Shown: positions 52,697 to 61,847 of the stretch, piece after piece
How the letters are laid out: the number at the start of each line of letters is the position of its first letter
How positions within the stretch are numbered: position 1 is the first letter of the stretch
The notes under the pieces: model-generated
Seen by the model: only the letters and a program-made list of their open reading frames with translations
What the model was told of the DNA's origin: nothing
Database searches by the model: none
Program-made: the position numbers and the translations under genes
DNA from: Peteryoungia wuzhouensis
GTDB taxonomy: Bacteria; Pseudomonadota; Alphaproteobacteria; Rhizobiales; Rhizobiaceae
DNA: 64,000 nucleotides
NCBI RefSeq assembly: GCF_003205195.1
Contig: NZ_QJRY01000001.1
Coordinates: forward strand, 124,001 to 188,000
Direction: 5' to 3'

Positions 52697-53104
52697 ATGG
52701 GTACCGATTGCAGCAGCTGCGGTTCTGTCGGACGGATGACCCGCTTCGAAAACGAGAGGCACGACGTGGTCTTCCGTGATTTGAAGACAACGGTCGAAGG
52801 CTTGTCCGGATGGCGCTGCGAGGGCTGCGGCGAGATCGAGTTTGACGCTGACAGTGCCGAGCGCTATGCGGCTGCCGGCGACGCCCTCGTGCTGCAGGCC
52901 AGACGCAGCGTTGGCGAGGAATTGCGGCGCATCCGCAAGAAGCTCGGCCTGAACCAGGCTCAGGCTTCTGCCCTGACCGGCGGCGGGCACAATGCGTTTT
53001 CCCGTTATGAAACCGGCAAAGTGATCCCCTCGCCTGCGGTGGTCAATCTCTTTCGCCTGCTGGATCGGCATCCGGAAGAGGCGCGGGTGCTCAAGCGGGC
53101 ATAA
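52697..53104 (+). CDS. mqsA: MqsA antitoxin (zinc and XRE domains)
   Basis: A 135-residue antitoxin. The N-terminal zinc domain has CSSCG and CEGCGE pairs and binds the toxin. The C-terminal helix-turn-helix reads LGLNQAQASALTGGGHNAFS with RYETGKVIPSPAVVNLFRLL, and it binds the operator. ATG 52697 is two bases after the toxin stop. The operon order is toxin first, typical of mqsRA. Confidence 0.94.
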   Translation: MGTDCSSCGSVGRMTRFENERHDVVFRDLKTTVEGLSGWRCEGCGEIEFDADSAERYAAAGDALVLQARRSVGEELRRIRKKLGLNQAQASALTGGGHNAFSRYETGKVIPSPAVVNLFRLLDRHPEEARVLKRA

Positions 53105-53135
53105 CGAGTTTGAATTGGCAGGGTGCTGGTGGCCT

Positions 53136-53190
53136 TCCCCTTCGAGGCCCGCCTTTGGCGGGCTCCTCAGGGTGAGGGGAGATGGAGGCC
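53136..53190. repeat. Family C palindromic repeat upstream of recQ
   Basis: A CTTCGAGG start, a CCCGCCTTTGGCGGG hairpin and CCTCAGGGTGAGG hairpin. The same three parts make up each unit of the tandem array at 58759-59014. A reversed copy lies after recQ at 55158-55216. Confidence 0.6.
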
Positions 53191-53286
53191 GCGCCTCTCT
53201 TCGCCCTCTCCCGCCCCCTGCCCCGACTTCAAGAAACCGGGCTAACAAGGTGGCCAGCCCCCTCCCCATCGGCTAGACCTTTGACC

Positions 53287-55146
53287 ATGTCGACTCAGCC
53301 CCTCACCGATCCGCTGTTCTCCGCCCATGGCCGGGAAACCCCGCTTTCCGTTTTGAAGCGCGTTTATGGTTATCCGGCCTTTCGCGGGCGGCAGGCGGAG
53401 GTGGTTTCTCATGTCGTTTCGGGTGGCGATGCGGTCGTGCTGTTTCCGACCGGGGCGGGAAAATCCTTGTGCTTCCAGGTGCCGGCGCTGTGCAGGCCAG
53501 GCGTCGGCGTGGTCGTCTCGCCGCTGATTGCCTTGATGCGCGATCAGGTGCAGGCGCTCAAAGGTCTTGGGGTCCGGGCGGCGGCGCTCAATTCGACGCT
53601 GTCGAAGGACGAATATGTCGAGATCCGGCGGGCACTGGATCGCGGCGAGCTGGACTTTCTCTATGTGACGCCGGAGCGCACGGCGACGCCGGGTTTCGTC
53701 GAGATGATGCAGGGCGTCGAGATCGCGCTCTTCGCCATCGACGAGGCCCATTGCGTGTCGCAATGGGGGCATGATTTTAGGCCTGAATATCGCGAGCTCG
53801 GCAAGCTCACCGATCTCTTTCCCGGCGTGCCGCGCATGGCACTCACCGCCACCGCCGATCCGCATACGCGGGACGACATCATCGAGCGGTTGGGGCTTGA
53901 GAACGCCGAGGTGTTCACCACCTCCTTCGACCGGCCGAACATCGCCTATGAGATCGTCGAGCGCGACCAGCCGCGTCAGCAGCTGTTGCGCTTCCTCTCC
54001 CGCCACAAGGGATCGAGCGGCATCGTCTATTGCCTGTCGCGCGCCAAGGTGGAGGAGATCGCCACCTGGCTCGATGACCAGGGCATCCGGGCGCTCCCCT
54101 ATCATGCCGGCATGGACCGGGCGGTGCGCGATGCCAATCAGGATGCCTTCCTGAAGGAAGAAGAGCTCTGCCTCGTCGCCACCGTCGCCTTCGGCATGGG
54201 CATAGACAAACCCAATGTGCGCTACGTCGCGCATCTCGACCTGCCGGGCTCCGTCGAGGCCTATTACCAGGAGACGGGGCGCGCGGGGCGTGACGGGCTG
54301 CCGTCTGATGTGTGGATGGCCTATGGCATGGCCGATGTCATCCAGCGCGGGCGGATGATTGACGAGGGTCAGGCGGCCGACGAGATCAAGCGGGTGGAGC
54401 GGGCCAAGCTCAATGCGCTGCTCGCGATCTGCGAGACCCCGGGCTGCCGGCGCCAGGCGATCCTCAAACATTTCGGCGAGAGCCACGCGGGCAACTGCGG
54501 CAACTGCGATACCTGCCTGAAACCGGTCGAGACCTGGGACGGGCTAGACGCGGCGATCAAGGCGCTGGCGGCGATCTACCGGACCGGCGAACGCTTCGGC
54601 ACCGGGCATCTGATCGATGTGCTCTTGGGCAACGAGAACGACAAGACTGTTCGATTCGGCCATACGGATATGCCGGTGTTCGGGGCGGGCAAGGATGTGC
54701 CGGCGAAGACCTGGCAATCGGTGTTTCGCCAGTTGCTCGCCGCCGGTTACGTGCGCGTCGACCACACCGCCTTCGGCGCGCTGAAGCTCGAGGAGACGGC
54801 GCGGGCCGTGTTCAAGCGCGAGGTGGACGTGCGTTTCCGGAAAGACCGGCCGACCACGGGCAAGGCCGCGCGGGGGGCAGCCTCGTCGCGCACCGCCCAT
54901 GCCAAGGCGGGGCTCGATCAGGCGGATCAGGAGCTGTTCGAGGCCTTGCGCGCCAAGCGCATGGAGATCGCCAAAGACCAGGGCGTGCCGCCTTATGTGG
55001 TTTTCCCCGACACGACGCTGATTGCGCTGGCCACCGAACGGCCGATGGACGAGGACGAGATGCTCGGCATTTCCGGCATCGGCCAATCGAAGCTGGAGCG
55101 GTATGGCGACGCGTTTCTCGAGGTGATTTTGGCGTATTCGCGGTGA
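53287..55146 (+). CDS. recQ: RecQ DNA helicase
   Basis: A 619-residue ATP-dependent 3'-5' helicase for recombination and fork repair. Walker A is [15 protein letters not shown] and the DEAH box is in [19 protein letters not shown]. The helicase C lobe contains [18 protein letters not shown] and [13 protein letters not shown]. The RecQ zinc module has [12 protein letters not shown] and [12 protein letters not shown]. The winged helix (about 430-510) and an HRDC domain (about 545-619, [20 protein letters not shown]) complete it. Starts at ATG 53287. Flanked by family C repeats. Confidence 0.96.
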   Translation: MSTQPLTDPLFSAHGRETPLSVLKRVYGYPAFRGRQAEVVSHVVSGGDAVVLFPTGAGKSLCFQVPALCRPGVGVVVSPLIALMRDQVQALKGLGVRAAALNSTLSKDEYVEIRRALDRGELDFLYVTPERTATPGFVEMMQGVEIALFAIDEAHCVSQWGHDFRPEYRELGKLTDLFPGVPRMALTATADPHTRDDIIERLGLENAEVFTTSFDRPNIAYEIVERDQPRQQLLRFLSRHKGSSGIVYCLSRAKVEEIATWLDDQGIRALPYHAGMDRAVRDANQDAFLKEEELCLVATVAFGMGIDKPNVRYVAHLDLPGSVEAYYQETGRAGRDGLPSDVWMAYGMADVIQRGRMIDEGQAADEIKRVERAKLNALLAICETPGCRRQAILKHFGESHAGNCGNCDTCLKPVETWDGLDAAIKALAAIYRTGERFGTGHLIDVLLGNENDKTVRFGHTDMPVFGAGKDVPAKTWQSVFRQLLAAGYVRVDHTAFGALKLEETARAVFKREVDVRFRKDRPTTGKAARGAASSRTAHAKAGLDQADQELFEALRAKRMEIAKDQGVPPYVVFPDTTLIALATERPMDEDEMLGISGIGQSKLERYGDAFLEVILAYSR

Positions 55147-55157
55147 GGTTTCGGCCT

Positions 55158-55216
55158 AGCCCCCTCATCCTGAGACGCCTGCGTCAGCAGGCCTCGAAGG
55201 ATCGAGGCCATGGAGG
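55158..55216. repeat. Family C palindromic repeat downstream of recQ (inverted)
   Basis: CCCTCATCCTGAG followed by a CTGCGTCAGCAG hairpin and CCTCGAAGGATCGAGG, the reverse orientation of the copy before recQ. Confidence 0.55.
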
Positions 55217-55271
55217 TCACCCCCTGCTTCTCGGCGACCTGCGCCTTACGGGTCATTGCAGCTGAACAAAA

Positions 55272-55423
55272 AGCCCCCTCCCCAACCCTCCCCACAAGGG
55301 GGAGGGCTTAACCCTGCTGCGCTGTCATGTGCTGGACAGGCACAGTTTGCGGATCGACGTCTCGCGCGACGTCCCCCCACCCGCCGCTTTGCGGCGACCT
55401 CCTCCCTCAAGGGGGAGGTGGGG
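55272..55423. repeat. Palindromic repeat of family B, copy 2
   Basis: Same right half as the other family B copies (CACCCGCCGCTTTGCGGCGA then CTCAAGGGGGAGGTGGGG); the left half and centre are diverged, with arm CTCCCCACAAGGGGGAGG. Confidence 0.7.
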
Positions 55424-56570
55424 AAATCCGCCGGCGCCAGTCGCTCGGGCTTTCTCCGGTCACACGCAGGAATTCGCGGTTGAAGTTGGATTTGGTCATG
55501 AAGCCCGCCTCGAAGAGGATGCGGGTGACGGGCATGTCGGTGTCGGCGAGCAGCCGGCAGGCCTCCGCGATGCGGTGGTTGTTGACGTAATGCGAGACGC
55601 TCATGCCATGCACGCGGTTGACGGCTTCGGAGACGGCGCGGGCGGGGCTTCCGAGCCGGCGGGCAAGGCGGGCGAGGTTGAGATCCGGATTGGCCCAGAG
55701 GCGCTTTTCCGTCATCAGCCGGTCGAGGTCGATCGCGAGGCGCTGGTGGTCTTCGGTGGCGGATTTGGCTGACAGCGCCGTCGAGGCGGTGGCAGGCTCC
55801 ACCGGGCGGGGCGATGCGATGGACGGTGATGTGAGCCGTGGGGTGGCGTCCGGCCCCGCATCGGGTCCGCCCCATTCGGCGAACGAGGCGTCGCCCTCGC
55901 CTGCCTCTTCCTGGCTGGCGGTGACGGCGCCGATGCCGAGCAGAAGCAGGATCAGCGTGGTGGCGGCAGACACCACCATGGGGGAATACCGGCCGCCCGA
56001 CCACAGCATGTCGAGGCTGATCGCGACATCGGTCAGCGCAGAGGTGATCAGGGCCAGGCCGGTCAACTGCAGCGCACGGTAGGAACGCAGCGCGCCATCA
56101 AGCCGGGAGGCGACCAGCGCATCCGGCCCCTCCCGGGCCAGCCACAGCAGGGCTGCGCCATAGGCGAGGAATTCGCTGATCAGGACGACATCGACGGGAA
56201 TGCGCATCACGGCGGGGATGGCGAGCCCGTCCGGCATGCGCGCCGTCAGCATGATCAGGACGACCGCAAGCGTCGGCAGGAGATGCGGCCAGTCGGCGCG
56301 TGTCAGGCCCTGGCCCTCGCGGGCGAGATCGCGGAAGGCGAGGAAGGAGAGCGCCGGGATGAGGCTTGCCATGACCGGCAGGACGGCCAGCACCTGCGTC
56401 AAACCATACCCCCAGCGCAGGCCGACGAGCAGGCTCTGGATGATGTGCAGCACGATCAGCAGCAGGAAGAGCCCATGCGTGCCCCAGCTGTCGCGGCCTT
56501 CGCGCAGAAGGCGGACGAGGAAGATGCCGAGAAAGAGGGCAACGAGGAAAGAGAGCGGGACGAAGAGCAT
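55407..56570 (-). CDS. Membrane-anchored AraC-family regulator
   Basis: A 387-residue protein. The first 210 residues form about seven hydrophobic helices, so it is anchored in the inner membrane. A charged linker with low complexity (about 215-265) leads to an AraC/XylS domain: LNLARLARRLGSPARAVSEA and ACRLLADTDMPVTRILFEAG with both helix-turn-helix motifs, ending FNREFLRVTGESPSDWRRR. It likely senses a membrane or envelope signal and activates the divergent gene; a matching direct repeat lies between them. Confidence 0.9.
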   Translation of the reverse strand: MLFVPLSFLVALFLGIFLVRLLREGRDSWGTHGLFLLLIVLHIIQSLLVGLRWGYGLTQVLAVLPVMASLIPALSFLAFRDLAREGQGLTRADWPHLLPTLAVVLIMLTARMPDGLAIPAVMRIPVDVVLISEFLAYGAALLWLAREGPDALVASRLDGALRSYRALQLTGLALITSALTDVAISLDMLWSGGRYSPMVVSAATTLILLLLGIGAVTASQEEAGEGDASFAEWGGPDAGPDATPRLTSPSIASPRPVEPATASTALSAKSATEDHQRLAIDLDRLMTEKRLWANPDLNLARLARRLGSPARAVSEAVNRVHGMSVSHYVNNHRIAEACRLLADTDMPVTRILFEAGFMTKSNFNREFLRVTGESPSDWRRRISPPPP

Positions 56571-56623
56571 CAGGGATTTCGCATGTCAGGGCATCAGGTT
56601 GAGGCGATCATGACCGCAAGCGC

Positions 56624-56656
56624 GATCAAGGTCGACCTGAAACGTGATCAAGGTCG
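56624..56656. promoter_or_regulatory. Direct-repeat operator for the AraC regulator
   Basis: GATCAAGGTCG occurs at 56624-56634 and exactly again at 56646-56656, a 22-base period, two helical turns. AraC-family proteins bind such direct half-sites. It lies between the AraC gene and its divergent neighbour, 86 bases before the latter's start. Confidence 0.75.
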
Positions 56657-56742
56657 CCGGTCAGGGCGCTGCGGCGGCAGATGGGGCATCGAAACGGCCC
56701 CAGCATTCTGCATGCGGGGCGACACCTGAAGGAGCCCAACCC

Positions 56743-57489
56743 ATGCGCACACGCACCATCATTCTCTCGGTCCTCGGCGGCATCGTCGCCCTCGCCGTCA
56801 TCGACGGCAGCATCCAGATGATCCAGGCGAGCGAGGCGATTTCCGGACCCATCGACCTTGCCGGCGTGACCCGGCTCGACGTGACGGGTTCCGCAAGCGA
56901 CATCACCATTGCCACGCGCCGGGACGGACCGCTGCAGGCGGTTCTTTCGGGGACGCGGCATGGCTGGGGCGCCCTCTTCCGTTCCGCCTGGTTTGCCTCC
57001 GGCTGCGCCGGCCAGGGCCGGATGACGCGCGACGGTGACACGCTGACCGTCGACATGGGGGATCGCGGCGGCTTCTTTGGCTGGAACGACTGGGACGACT
57101 GCACGCTGACGCTCAATGCGCAGCTCGCGCCGGAGGCGCGCGTGTCGATCCGGCAGAATGCCGCGCGCATGCGGCTGTCGGGCGATTTTGACAGGATCGA
57201 TATCGACAGCGATGCGGGCGACTTTTCCTTCACCGGCCATGCGGCCACGATCGCCGCGCGGGGAGCGGCGCTGCGGGCCAAGCTCGCCTTCGAACGGGTG
57301 ATGAACACCGAACAGATCCAGATTTCCGGCAACATGCTCGACGCATCCCTGCGCTTCCTCGTGCCGACGCCGATCAGCTACGGCGTGGAAGCGGTCGCCT
57401 CCTATGTCGACAGCGCGCTGCCAAACACGCCGGGTGCGAAACCGGCGATCCTGATCCGGGGCGAGATGGTGCGTGTGACGATCCGGTGA
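56743..57489 (+). CDS. Exported DUF4097-like beta-repeat protein
   Basis: A 248-residue protein with an N-terminal membrane anchor or signal (TIILSVLGGIVALAVIDGSI). The rest consists of regular strands (LDVTGSASDITIATRRDG, DTLTVDMGDRGGF, INQNAARMRLSGDFDRIDID-type turns), as in putative adhesin/DUF4097 beta-helix proteins. No catalytic residue is seen. It probably faces the periplasm. A direct-repeat AraC site precedes it, so it is the likely target of the divergent regulator. ATG 56743. Confidence 0.75.
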   Translation: MRTRTIILSVLGGIVALAVIDGSIQMIQASEAISGPIDLAGVTRLDVTGSASDITIATRRDGPLQAVLSGTRHGWGALFRSAWFASGCAGQGRMTRDGDTLTVDMGDRGGFFGWNDWDDCTLTLNAQLAPEARVSIRQNAARMRLSGDFDRIDIDSDAGDFSFTGHAATIAARGAALRAKLAFERVMNTEQIQISGNMLDASLRFLVPTPISYGVEAVASYVDSALPNTPGAKPAILIRGEMVRVTIR

Positions 57490-57710
57490 TCCAAGGCGCG
57501 TTGCGGGTGGCGCGGGGTCGTTGGCGGTTGTCGCTGCATGTGCGGGCGTCATCGTCCTGCCGCGACAGGATGTCATGGAACAACAGCAGCCGGATGCCGT
57601 TGTTCCATCCATGACCGGTGACGGAAACCCATCCCGCATGGGCCAAGGGGCACCGCAGTTTTTTTCACGTGATCCTCACGCGACGCGCATTCCAGCACAG
57701 GAGATCATCC

Positions 57711-58748
57711 ATGCCGCAATCGAACACGACCAATCGCCGCCTCGTTCTTGCCGAGCGGCCGAAGGGCGAACCCAACGACCAGACGCTCCGGCTCGAGACC
57801 GCCGACATTCCCACACCCGCTGATGGCCAGATGCTGTTGCGGACCGTCTTCCTGTCGCTCGACCCTTACATGCGCGGGCGGATGAGCGATGCGCCATCCT
57901 ATGCGGCACCGGTCGAGATCGGCCAGACCATGGTTGGCGGCACGGTGTCGCGCGTGGTCAGCTCCAAGCTCGACGGCTTCAAGGACGGCGACTGGGTCGT
58001 CGGTTTCACCGGCTGGCAGGATTATGCACTTTCGGACGGCAAAGGTGTTACGCCGCTTGGCGCTCATCCCAGCCATCCGTCCTGGGCGCTGGGCGTGACC
58101 GGCATGCCAGGCTTTACCGCCTGGTCGGGCCTCAAGCAGATCGGCAAGCCCAAGGCCGGCGAGACGCTGGTGGTGGGTGGTGCGACGGGTCCTGTTGGCG
58201 CGACCGTCGGGCAGATCGGCAAGATCCTTGGCCTCAAGGTCGTCGGCATTGCCGGCGGGGCGGAGAAATGCGCCCATGCGGTCGAGGTGCTCGGCTTCGA
58301 CGCCTGCGTGGATTACAAGGCAGACGGCCTGCCCGACAGGCTGAAGGCCGCGACACCCGACGGCATCGACATCTATTTCGAGAATGTCGGCGGCGCGGTT
58401 TTCGATGCGGTGGCACCGCTTTTGAACACGGCTGCCCGCATCCCGCTTTGCGGACTGATCGCCCAGTATAACGCCACGTCGCTGCCGGATGGTCCGGATC
58501 GGCTGGGCTGGCTGATGGGGCTTTTCCTGAAGAAGCGCGTCACCGTGCGCGGCTTCATCGTCTTTGACGACTTCGGTCATCTCTATCCGGAATTCGCCCA
58601 GGAAATGGGCGGCTGGGTGGAGGCCGGCAAGATCAAATACCGCGAGGAGATGATCGATGGCCTGGAAGAAGCGCCGCGCGCCTTTATCGGGCTGCTGCGC
58701 GGCGAAGGGTTCGGCAAGCGGGTCATCCGCGTCGGGCCGGATGCATGA
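57711..58748 (+). CDS. NADP-dependent zinc-free alcohol dehydrogenase-like oxidoreductase (CurA/PTGR family)
   Basis: A 345-residue medium-chain reductase of the CurA/prostaglandin-reductase group, which reduces alpha,beta-unsaturated carbonyls with NADPH. Features: LSLDPYMRGRM, GVTGMPGFTAWSGLKQIG, TLVVGGATGPVGATVGQIG (cofactor loop), YFENVGGAVFDAV and CGLIAQYN. Zinc ligands are absent, as expected. AGGAGATC precedes ATG 57711. Probably detoxifies reactive aldehydes or ketones. Confidence 0.92.
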   Translation: MPQSNTTNRRLVLAERPKGEPNDQTLRLETADIPTPADGQMLLRTVFLSLDPYMRGRMSDAPSYAAPVEIGQTMVGGTVSRVVSSKLDGFKDGDWVVGFTGWQDYALSDGKGVTPLGAHPSHPSWALGVTGMPGFTAWSGLKQIGKPKAGETLVVGGATGPVGATVGQIGKILGLKVVGIAGGAEKCAHAVEVLGFDACVDYKADGLPDRLKAATPDGIDIYFENVGGAVFDAVAPLLNTAARIPLCGLIAQYNATSLPDGPDRLGWLMGLFLKKRVTVRGFIVFDDFGHLYPEFAQEMGGWVEAGKIKYREEMIDGLEEAPRAFIGLLRGEGFGKRVIRVGPDA

Positions 58749-58758
58749 TCCTTCGAGG

Positions 58759-59014
58759 CCCTCGCCTTCGCGAGGGCACCTCAGGATGAGGGGGTCTGCG
58801 GCACCCGCGTTCGCGAGGGCACCTCAGGATGAGGGCGTCTGCGCCCGTCGCCTTTGCGAGGGCGCCTCAGAATGAGGGCGTCTGCGGCCGTCGCCTTTGC
58901 GAGGGCTCCTCAGGATGAGGCTTGCGCGGCCCTCGCATTTGCGAGAGCTCCTCAGGATGAGGGCGGCAGCGGCACTCGCGTTTGCGAGGCGCCTCAGGAT
59001 GAGGGCGTCTGCGG
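58759..59014. repeat. Tandem array of six family C units
   Basis: Six imperfect copies of a 42-43 base unit. Each holds a CTCGCCTTTGCGAG-type hairpin followed by CTCAGGATGAGG hairpin and a short GCGTCTGCGG spacer. The array fills the gap between the reductase and DJ-1 genes. The singletons near recQ show the ancestral unit. No protein can be read convincingly. Confidence 0.8.
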
Positions 59015-59134
59015 CGCGATGCACACATCGTTTCCCCTCACCCTGAGGTGCCCGGCACGGCCGGGCCTCGAAGGGCGAGGCCACCGATCACGGACATGAA
59101 CACCCAATCAACACCACAACAAGGACTGATACCC

Positions 59135-59809
59135 ATGAAAATCCTGATGGTTCTCACATCGCATGACGCGCTCGGCGATACCGGCAAGAAGACCGGTTTC
59201 TGGCTCGAAGAATTCGCGGCCCCCTATTACGTGCTGAAGGATGCAGGCGCCGAGATCACGCTGGCCTCGCCGAAAGGCGGCCAGCCGCCGCTGGATCCGA
59301 AAAGCGACGAGCCCGACGCCCAGACCGAGGCGACGGACCGGTTCAAGGCCGACCAGACGGCGCAGCAGCTGCTCGCCTCGACCACGCCTTTGTCGCGGAT
59401 CGACCCCGCCGATTTCGACGCGGTCTTCTATCCCGGCGGCCACGGCCCGCTCTGGGATCTCGCCGAAGACAAGGACAGCATCGCGCTGATCGAGGGATTT
59501 GCTGCCAAGGGCCGGCCGGTGGCCGCCGTCTGCCATGCGCCGGGCGTGTTTCGCCATGTGAAGGGGTCCGACGGCAAGCCGCTGGTTTCGGGCAAGAAGG
59601 TCACGGGCTTCACCAATACCGAAGAAGACGCCGTCGGCCTGACGGAGGTGGTGCCGTTCCTCGTCGAGGACATGCTCACGCAAAACGGCGGCATTTACGA
59701 AAAGGGTGCCGACTGGGGCGTGCATGTGGTGACTGACGGCACGCTGGTGACCGGGCAGAACCCGGCCTCTTCGGAAGAGGCGGCCAAGGCGCTGCTGAAG
59801 CTTCTGTAA
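59135..59809 (+). CDS. DJ-1/PfpI family protein (Hsp31-like glyoxalase/chaperone)
   Basis: A 224-residue DJ-1/PfpI protein. The nucleophile is in AAVCHAPGVF, in the elbow of the fold; FYPGGHGPLWDL supplies the oxyanion region and a Glu is in GFWLEEFAAPYYVL. Relatives act as chaperones or glyoxalase III detoxifying methylglyoxal. ATG 59135 has AAGGA upstream; an ATG 13 codons earlier is an alternative. Together with the reductase it may form a carbonyl-stress group. Confidence 0.92.
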   Translation: MKILMVLTSHDALGDTGKKTGFWLEEFAAPYYVLKDAGAEITLASPKGGQPPLDPKSDEPDAQTEATDRFKADQTAQQLLASTTPLSRIDPADFDAVFYPGGHGPLWDLAEDKDSIALIEGFAAKGRPVAAVCHAPGVFRHVKGSDGKPLVSGKKVTGFTNTEEDAVGLTEVVPFLVEDMLTQNGGIYEKGADWGVHVVTDGTLVTGQNPASSEEAAKALLKLL

Positions 59810-59892
59810 GGCAATGCGTCCATCTGCCCTCGTCCTTCTGATATCGCTTCGCGCCCACATCAGGATGAGGGTTGATCGCTTGCGCGGACCTT

Positions 59893-60046
59893 CCACCCTC
59901 CCCTTGAGGGGGAGGGTCGGAGTGAATCTCCGGGGTGGGGTGACGTGCGAAGCGTGAGCCCCGATCAATGAGGTCGGACTCGTCACCCTGGTCACCCCCA
60001 CCCGCCGCTTTGCGGCGACCTCCCCCCTCAAGGGGGAGGTGGAGGT
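59893..60046. repeat. Palindromic repeat of family B, copy 3
   Basis: Very close to copy 1: starts CACCCTCCCCTTGAGGGG, holds CTCCGGGGTGGGGTGACG, then CACCCGCCGCTTTGCGGCGA and ends CTCAAGGGGGAGGTGGAGGT. Confidence 0.75.
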
Positions 60047-60067
60047 CCAAAGGGGACGTTAGAGGGC

Positions 60068-60568
60068 TCAGTCGAGCTTCAGCTCCATCATCGTCAAATC
60101 CAGCCAGCGGCCGAATTTCTGGCCGACTTCATGATGGGTGCCGACCACGCGGAAGCCGAGGCTCGTGTGGAGGGCGATGGAGCCCGTGTTGCCGGCTTCG
60201 ATGGCGGCGATCATGACGTGGACATTGCCGGCTCTGGCGCGCTCGATCAGGGACGCCATCAGGGCCTTGCCGAGACCACGGCCCTGATGATCCTTCTCGA
60301 CATAGACGGAATGCTCGACCGTGTGGCGATAGCCGTCGAAGGCGCGCCAGTCGCCATAGGAGGCGTAGCCGGCAATGATGCCGTCGATCTCGGCGACCAG
60401 CACCGGAAACCCCTTGGCGCGACGCAGTTCCAGCCAGACCCGGCGGTTGTCGAGATCGATCAGGACGTCATTCCAGATGGCGGTCGTGTGTTCGACGGCG
60501 TGATTGTAGATCTCGCGGATGGCGGGCAGATCGGCTGGCGTTGCGTCGCGGAGGATGAGATCGGTCAT
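60068..60568 (-). CDS. GNAT-family N-acetyltransferase (phosphinothricin acetyltransferase-like)
   Basis: A 166-residue acetyltransferase. The N-terminus reads LRDATPADLPAIREIYNHAV, the acetyl-CoA loop is VEKDHQGRGLGKALMASLIE, and the end includes SLGFRVVGTHHEVGQKFGRW, the layout of bar/pat-like enzymes. These acetylate small amines such as phosphinothricin or methionine sulfone; the natural substrate is unknown. Confidence 0.9.
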   Translation of the reverse strand: MTDLILRDATPADLPAIREIYNHAVEHTTAIWNDVLIDLDNRRVWLELRRAKGFPVLVAEIDGIIAGYASYGDWRAFDGYRHTVEHSVYVEKDHQGRGLGKALMASLIERARAGNVHVMIAAIEAGNTGSIALHTSLGFRVVGTHHEVGQKFGRWLDLTMMELKLD

Positions 60569-60728
60569 GCGGGGCTCATGCGTTCGGACCGGACGGACCG
60601 GACGTTTCTTCTGGGAAAGCTTGGGGCGTGTTGGGCAAAGCTATAGGGCCGGTTGCACAGTCGGGGAAGACGCCGCTAGACTGGGCCGGCATATTTTTAT
60701 CACCAAGCCGTTTTCCGGGGGAATTTCA

Positions 60729-61178
60729 ATGCCAAGCTTTATCGTGCCGATGGCAATTCGTTATGTGCTCGTCTCGCTCGCGATCACCGTCGTGATCACG
60801 GCTGTGGTCACCGGGCTGATGACCTTCGGCTATATGAGCGACAAGCCGTCGAGCCTCAGCCATCTCGTGGTGATGGGGGCCGGGATGTGGGCAGGTGTCT
60901 ATTTCGCGAAACAGGCGGGGCGGCCGGCGGAATGGCGCGAATGCTTCCGGATCGGCGCGTTGCTGACGGTGTTGCAGATCGCGTTTTCGGCCGTCGTGAC
61001 AATCGGTTTCCTCCTGCTGCCCGGCGGCGGCCTTGAGGAAATCCAGGCAAACCTCGATCCGCAACTGATCGGCGTGCTGACCGCCGTGCTCATCGTCACC
61101 GGCCTGATCTACTGGGTCGGGACGGCGGGTTTCATCCGGATCGGTTCAAAATCGGCGCTCGCCAAGAAGAAGGGCTGA
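60729..61178 (+). CDS. Small membrane protein (ABZJ_00895-like)
   Basis: A 149-residue protein with four membrane helices at about 10-32, 45-60, 75-105 and 115-138, a cytosolic basic end (SKSALAKKKG) and no motif. The pattern matches the ABZJ_00895 family of unknown function. ATG 60729 follows GGGGGAA. Convergent with the hemolysin III gene. Confidence 0.7.
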   Translation: MPSFIVPMAIRYVLVSLAITVVITAVVTGLMTFGYMSDKPSSLSHLVVMGAGMWAGVYFAKQAGRPAEWRECFRIGALLTVLQIAFSAVVTIGFLLLPGGGLEEIQANLDPQLIGVLTAVLIVTGLIYWVGTAGFIRIGSKSALAKKKG

Positions 61179-61187
61179 AGCCCCCCC

Positions 61188-61847
61188 TCACCCCAGGCTG
61201 ATCGCCGTGAACACGGCTGAATAATGCACGATCGCGGCTGTCACGACGAAGGCGTGCCAGATGGCGTTCTGGAAGCGCAGCCGTTCCCAGACGTGGAAGA
61301 CGACGCCGGCGGAATAGATGCAGCCGCCGATGATGATCAGCGTCAGCGTCACGCCCGGAATGATTTCCGACAACGGCCCCATGGCGAGCGCGCCGCTCCA
61401 GCCCATGCCGAGATAGAGCAGGATGGCCAAGCGGTCGTAGCGGCCGGGGAAGCGGAATTTCAGCCAGATGCCGGTAAAGGCGGTTGCCCAGATGCCGAGG
61501 AGCAGCGCCAGGATCAGCGGACGATCGGCGCCCTGGACGAGAAAGGGCGTGTAGGTCGAGGCGATCAGGATGAAGATCGCCGAATGATCGAAACGGCGCA
61601 GGATCCACTTCACGCGGGAATGCGGCCACATATTGTAGATGAAGGAGACGCCGAGCGAAATGATCAGGCCGAGACCATAGATCCAGCTGGCGGCGATATT
61701 GGCATAGTCGGAATAGACGGTCGCATAGAAGATCAGCGCGGTGGCGCCGACCAGCGCGAAGACGACACCAATGCCATGAATGATCCCGTCGGCGACCAGC
61801 TCGGAAAGGTCGTAGGCGCGGCCAAACTTGAAATGCTCGGTGTTCAT
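61188..61847 (-). CDS. Hemolysin III / PAQR (TrhA) family membrane protein
   Basis: A 219-residue seven-helix protein of the bacterial PAQR/hemolysin III family. The start is YDLSELVADGIIHGIGVVFA with the conserved Glu/His, the middle FDHSAIFILIASTYTPFLVQ with Ser and Asp/His, and the end LRFQNAIWHAFVVTAAIVHY with His; the three sites form the zinc cluster of the fold. Its role is in membrane homeostasis; haemolysis is not implied. Confidence 0.92.
   Translation of the reverse strand: MNTEHFKFGRAYDLSELVADGIIHGIGVVFALVGATALIFYATVYSDYANIAASWIYGLGLIISLGVSFIYNMWPHSRVKWILRRFDHSAIFILIASTYTPFLVQGADRPLILALLLGIWATAFTGIWLKFRFPGRYDRLAILLYLGMGWSGALAMGPLSEIIPGVTLTLIIIGGCIYSAGVVFHVWERLRFQNAIWHAFVVTAAIVHYSAVFTAISLG

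Noticed and set aside
58759-59014. Regular repeats resembling a CRISPR array
   Set aside because: Units are directly adjacent, without unique spacers, and each unit varies. There are no cas genes nearby.
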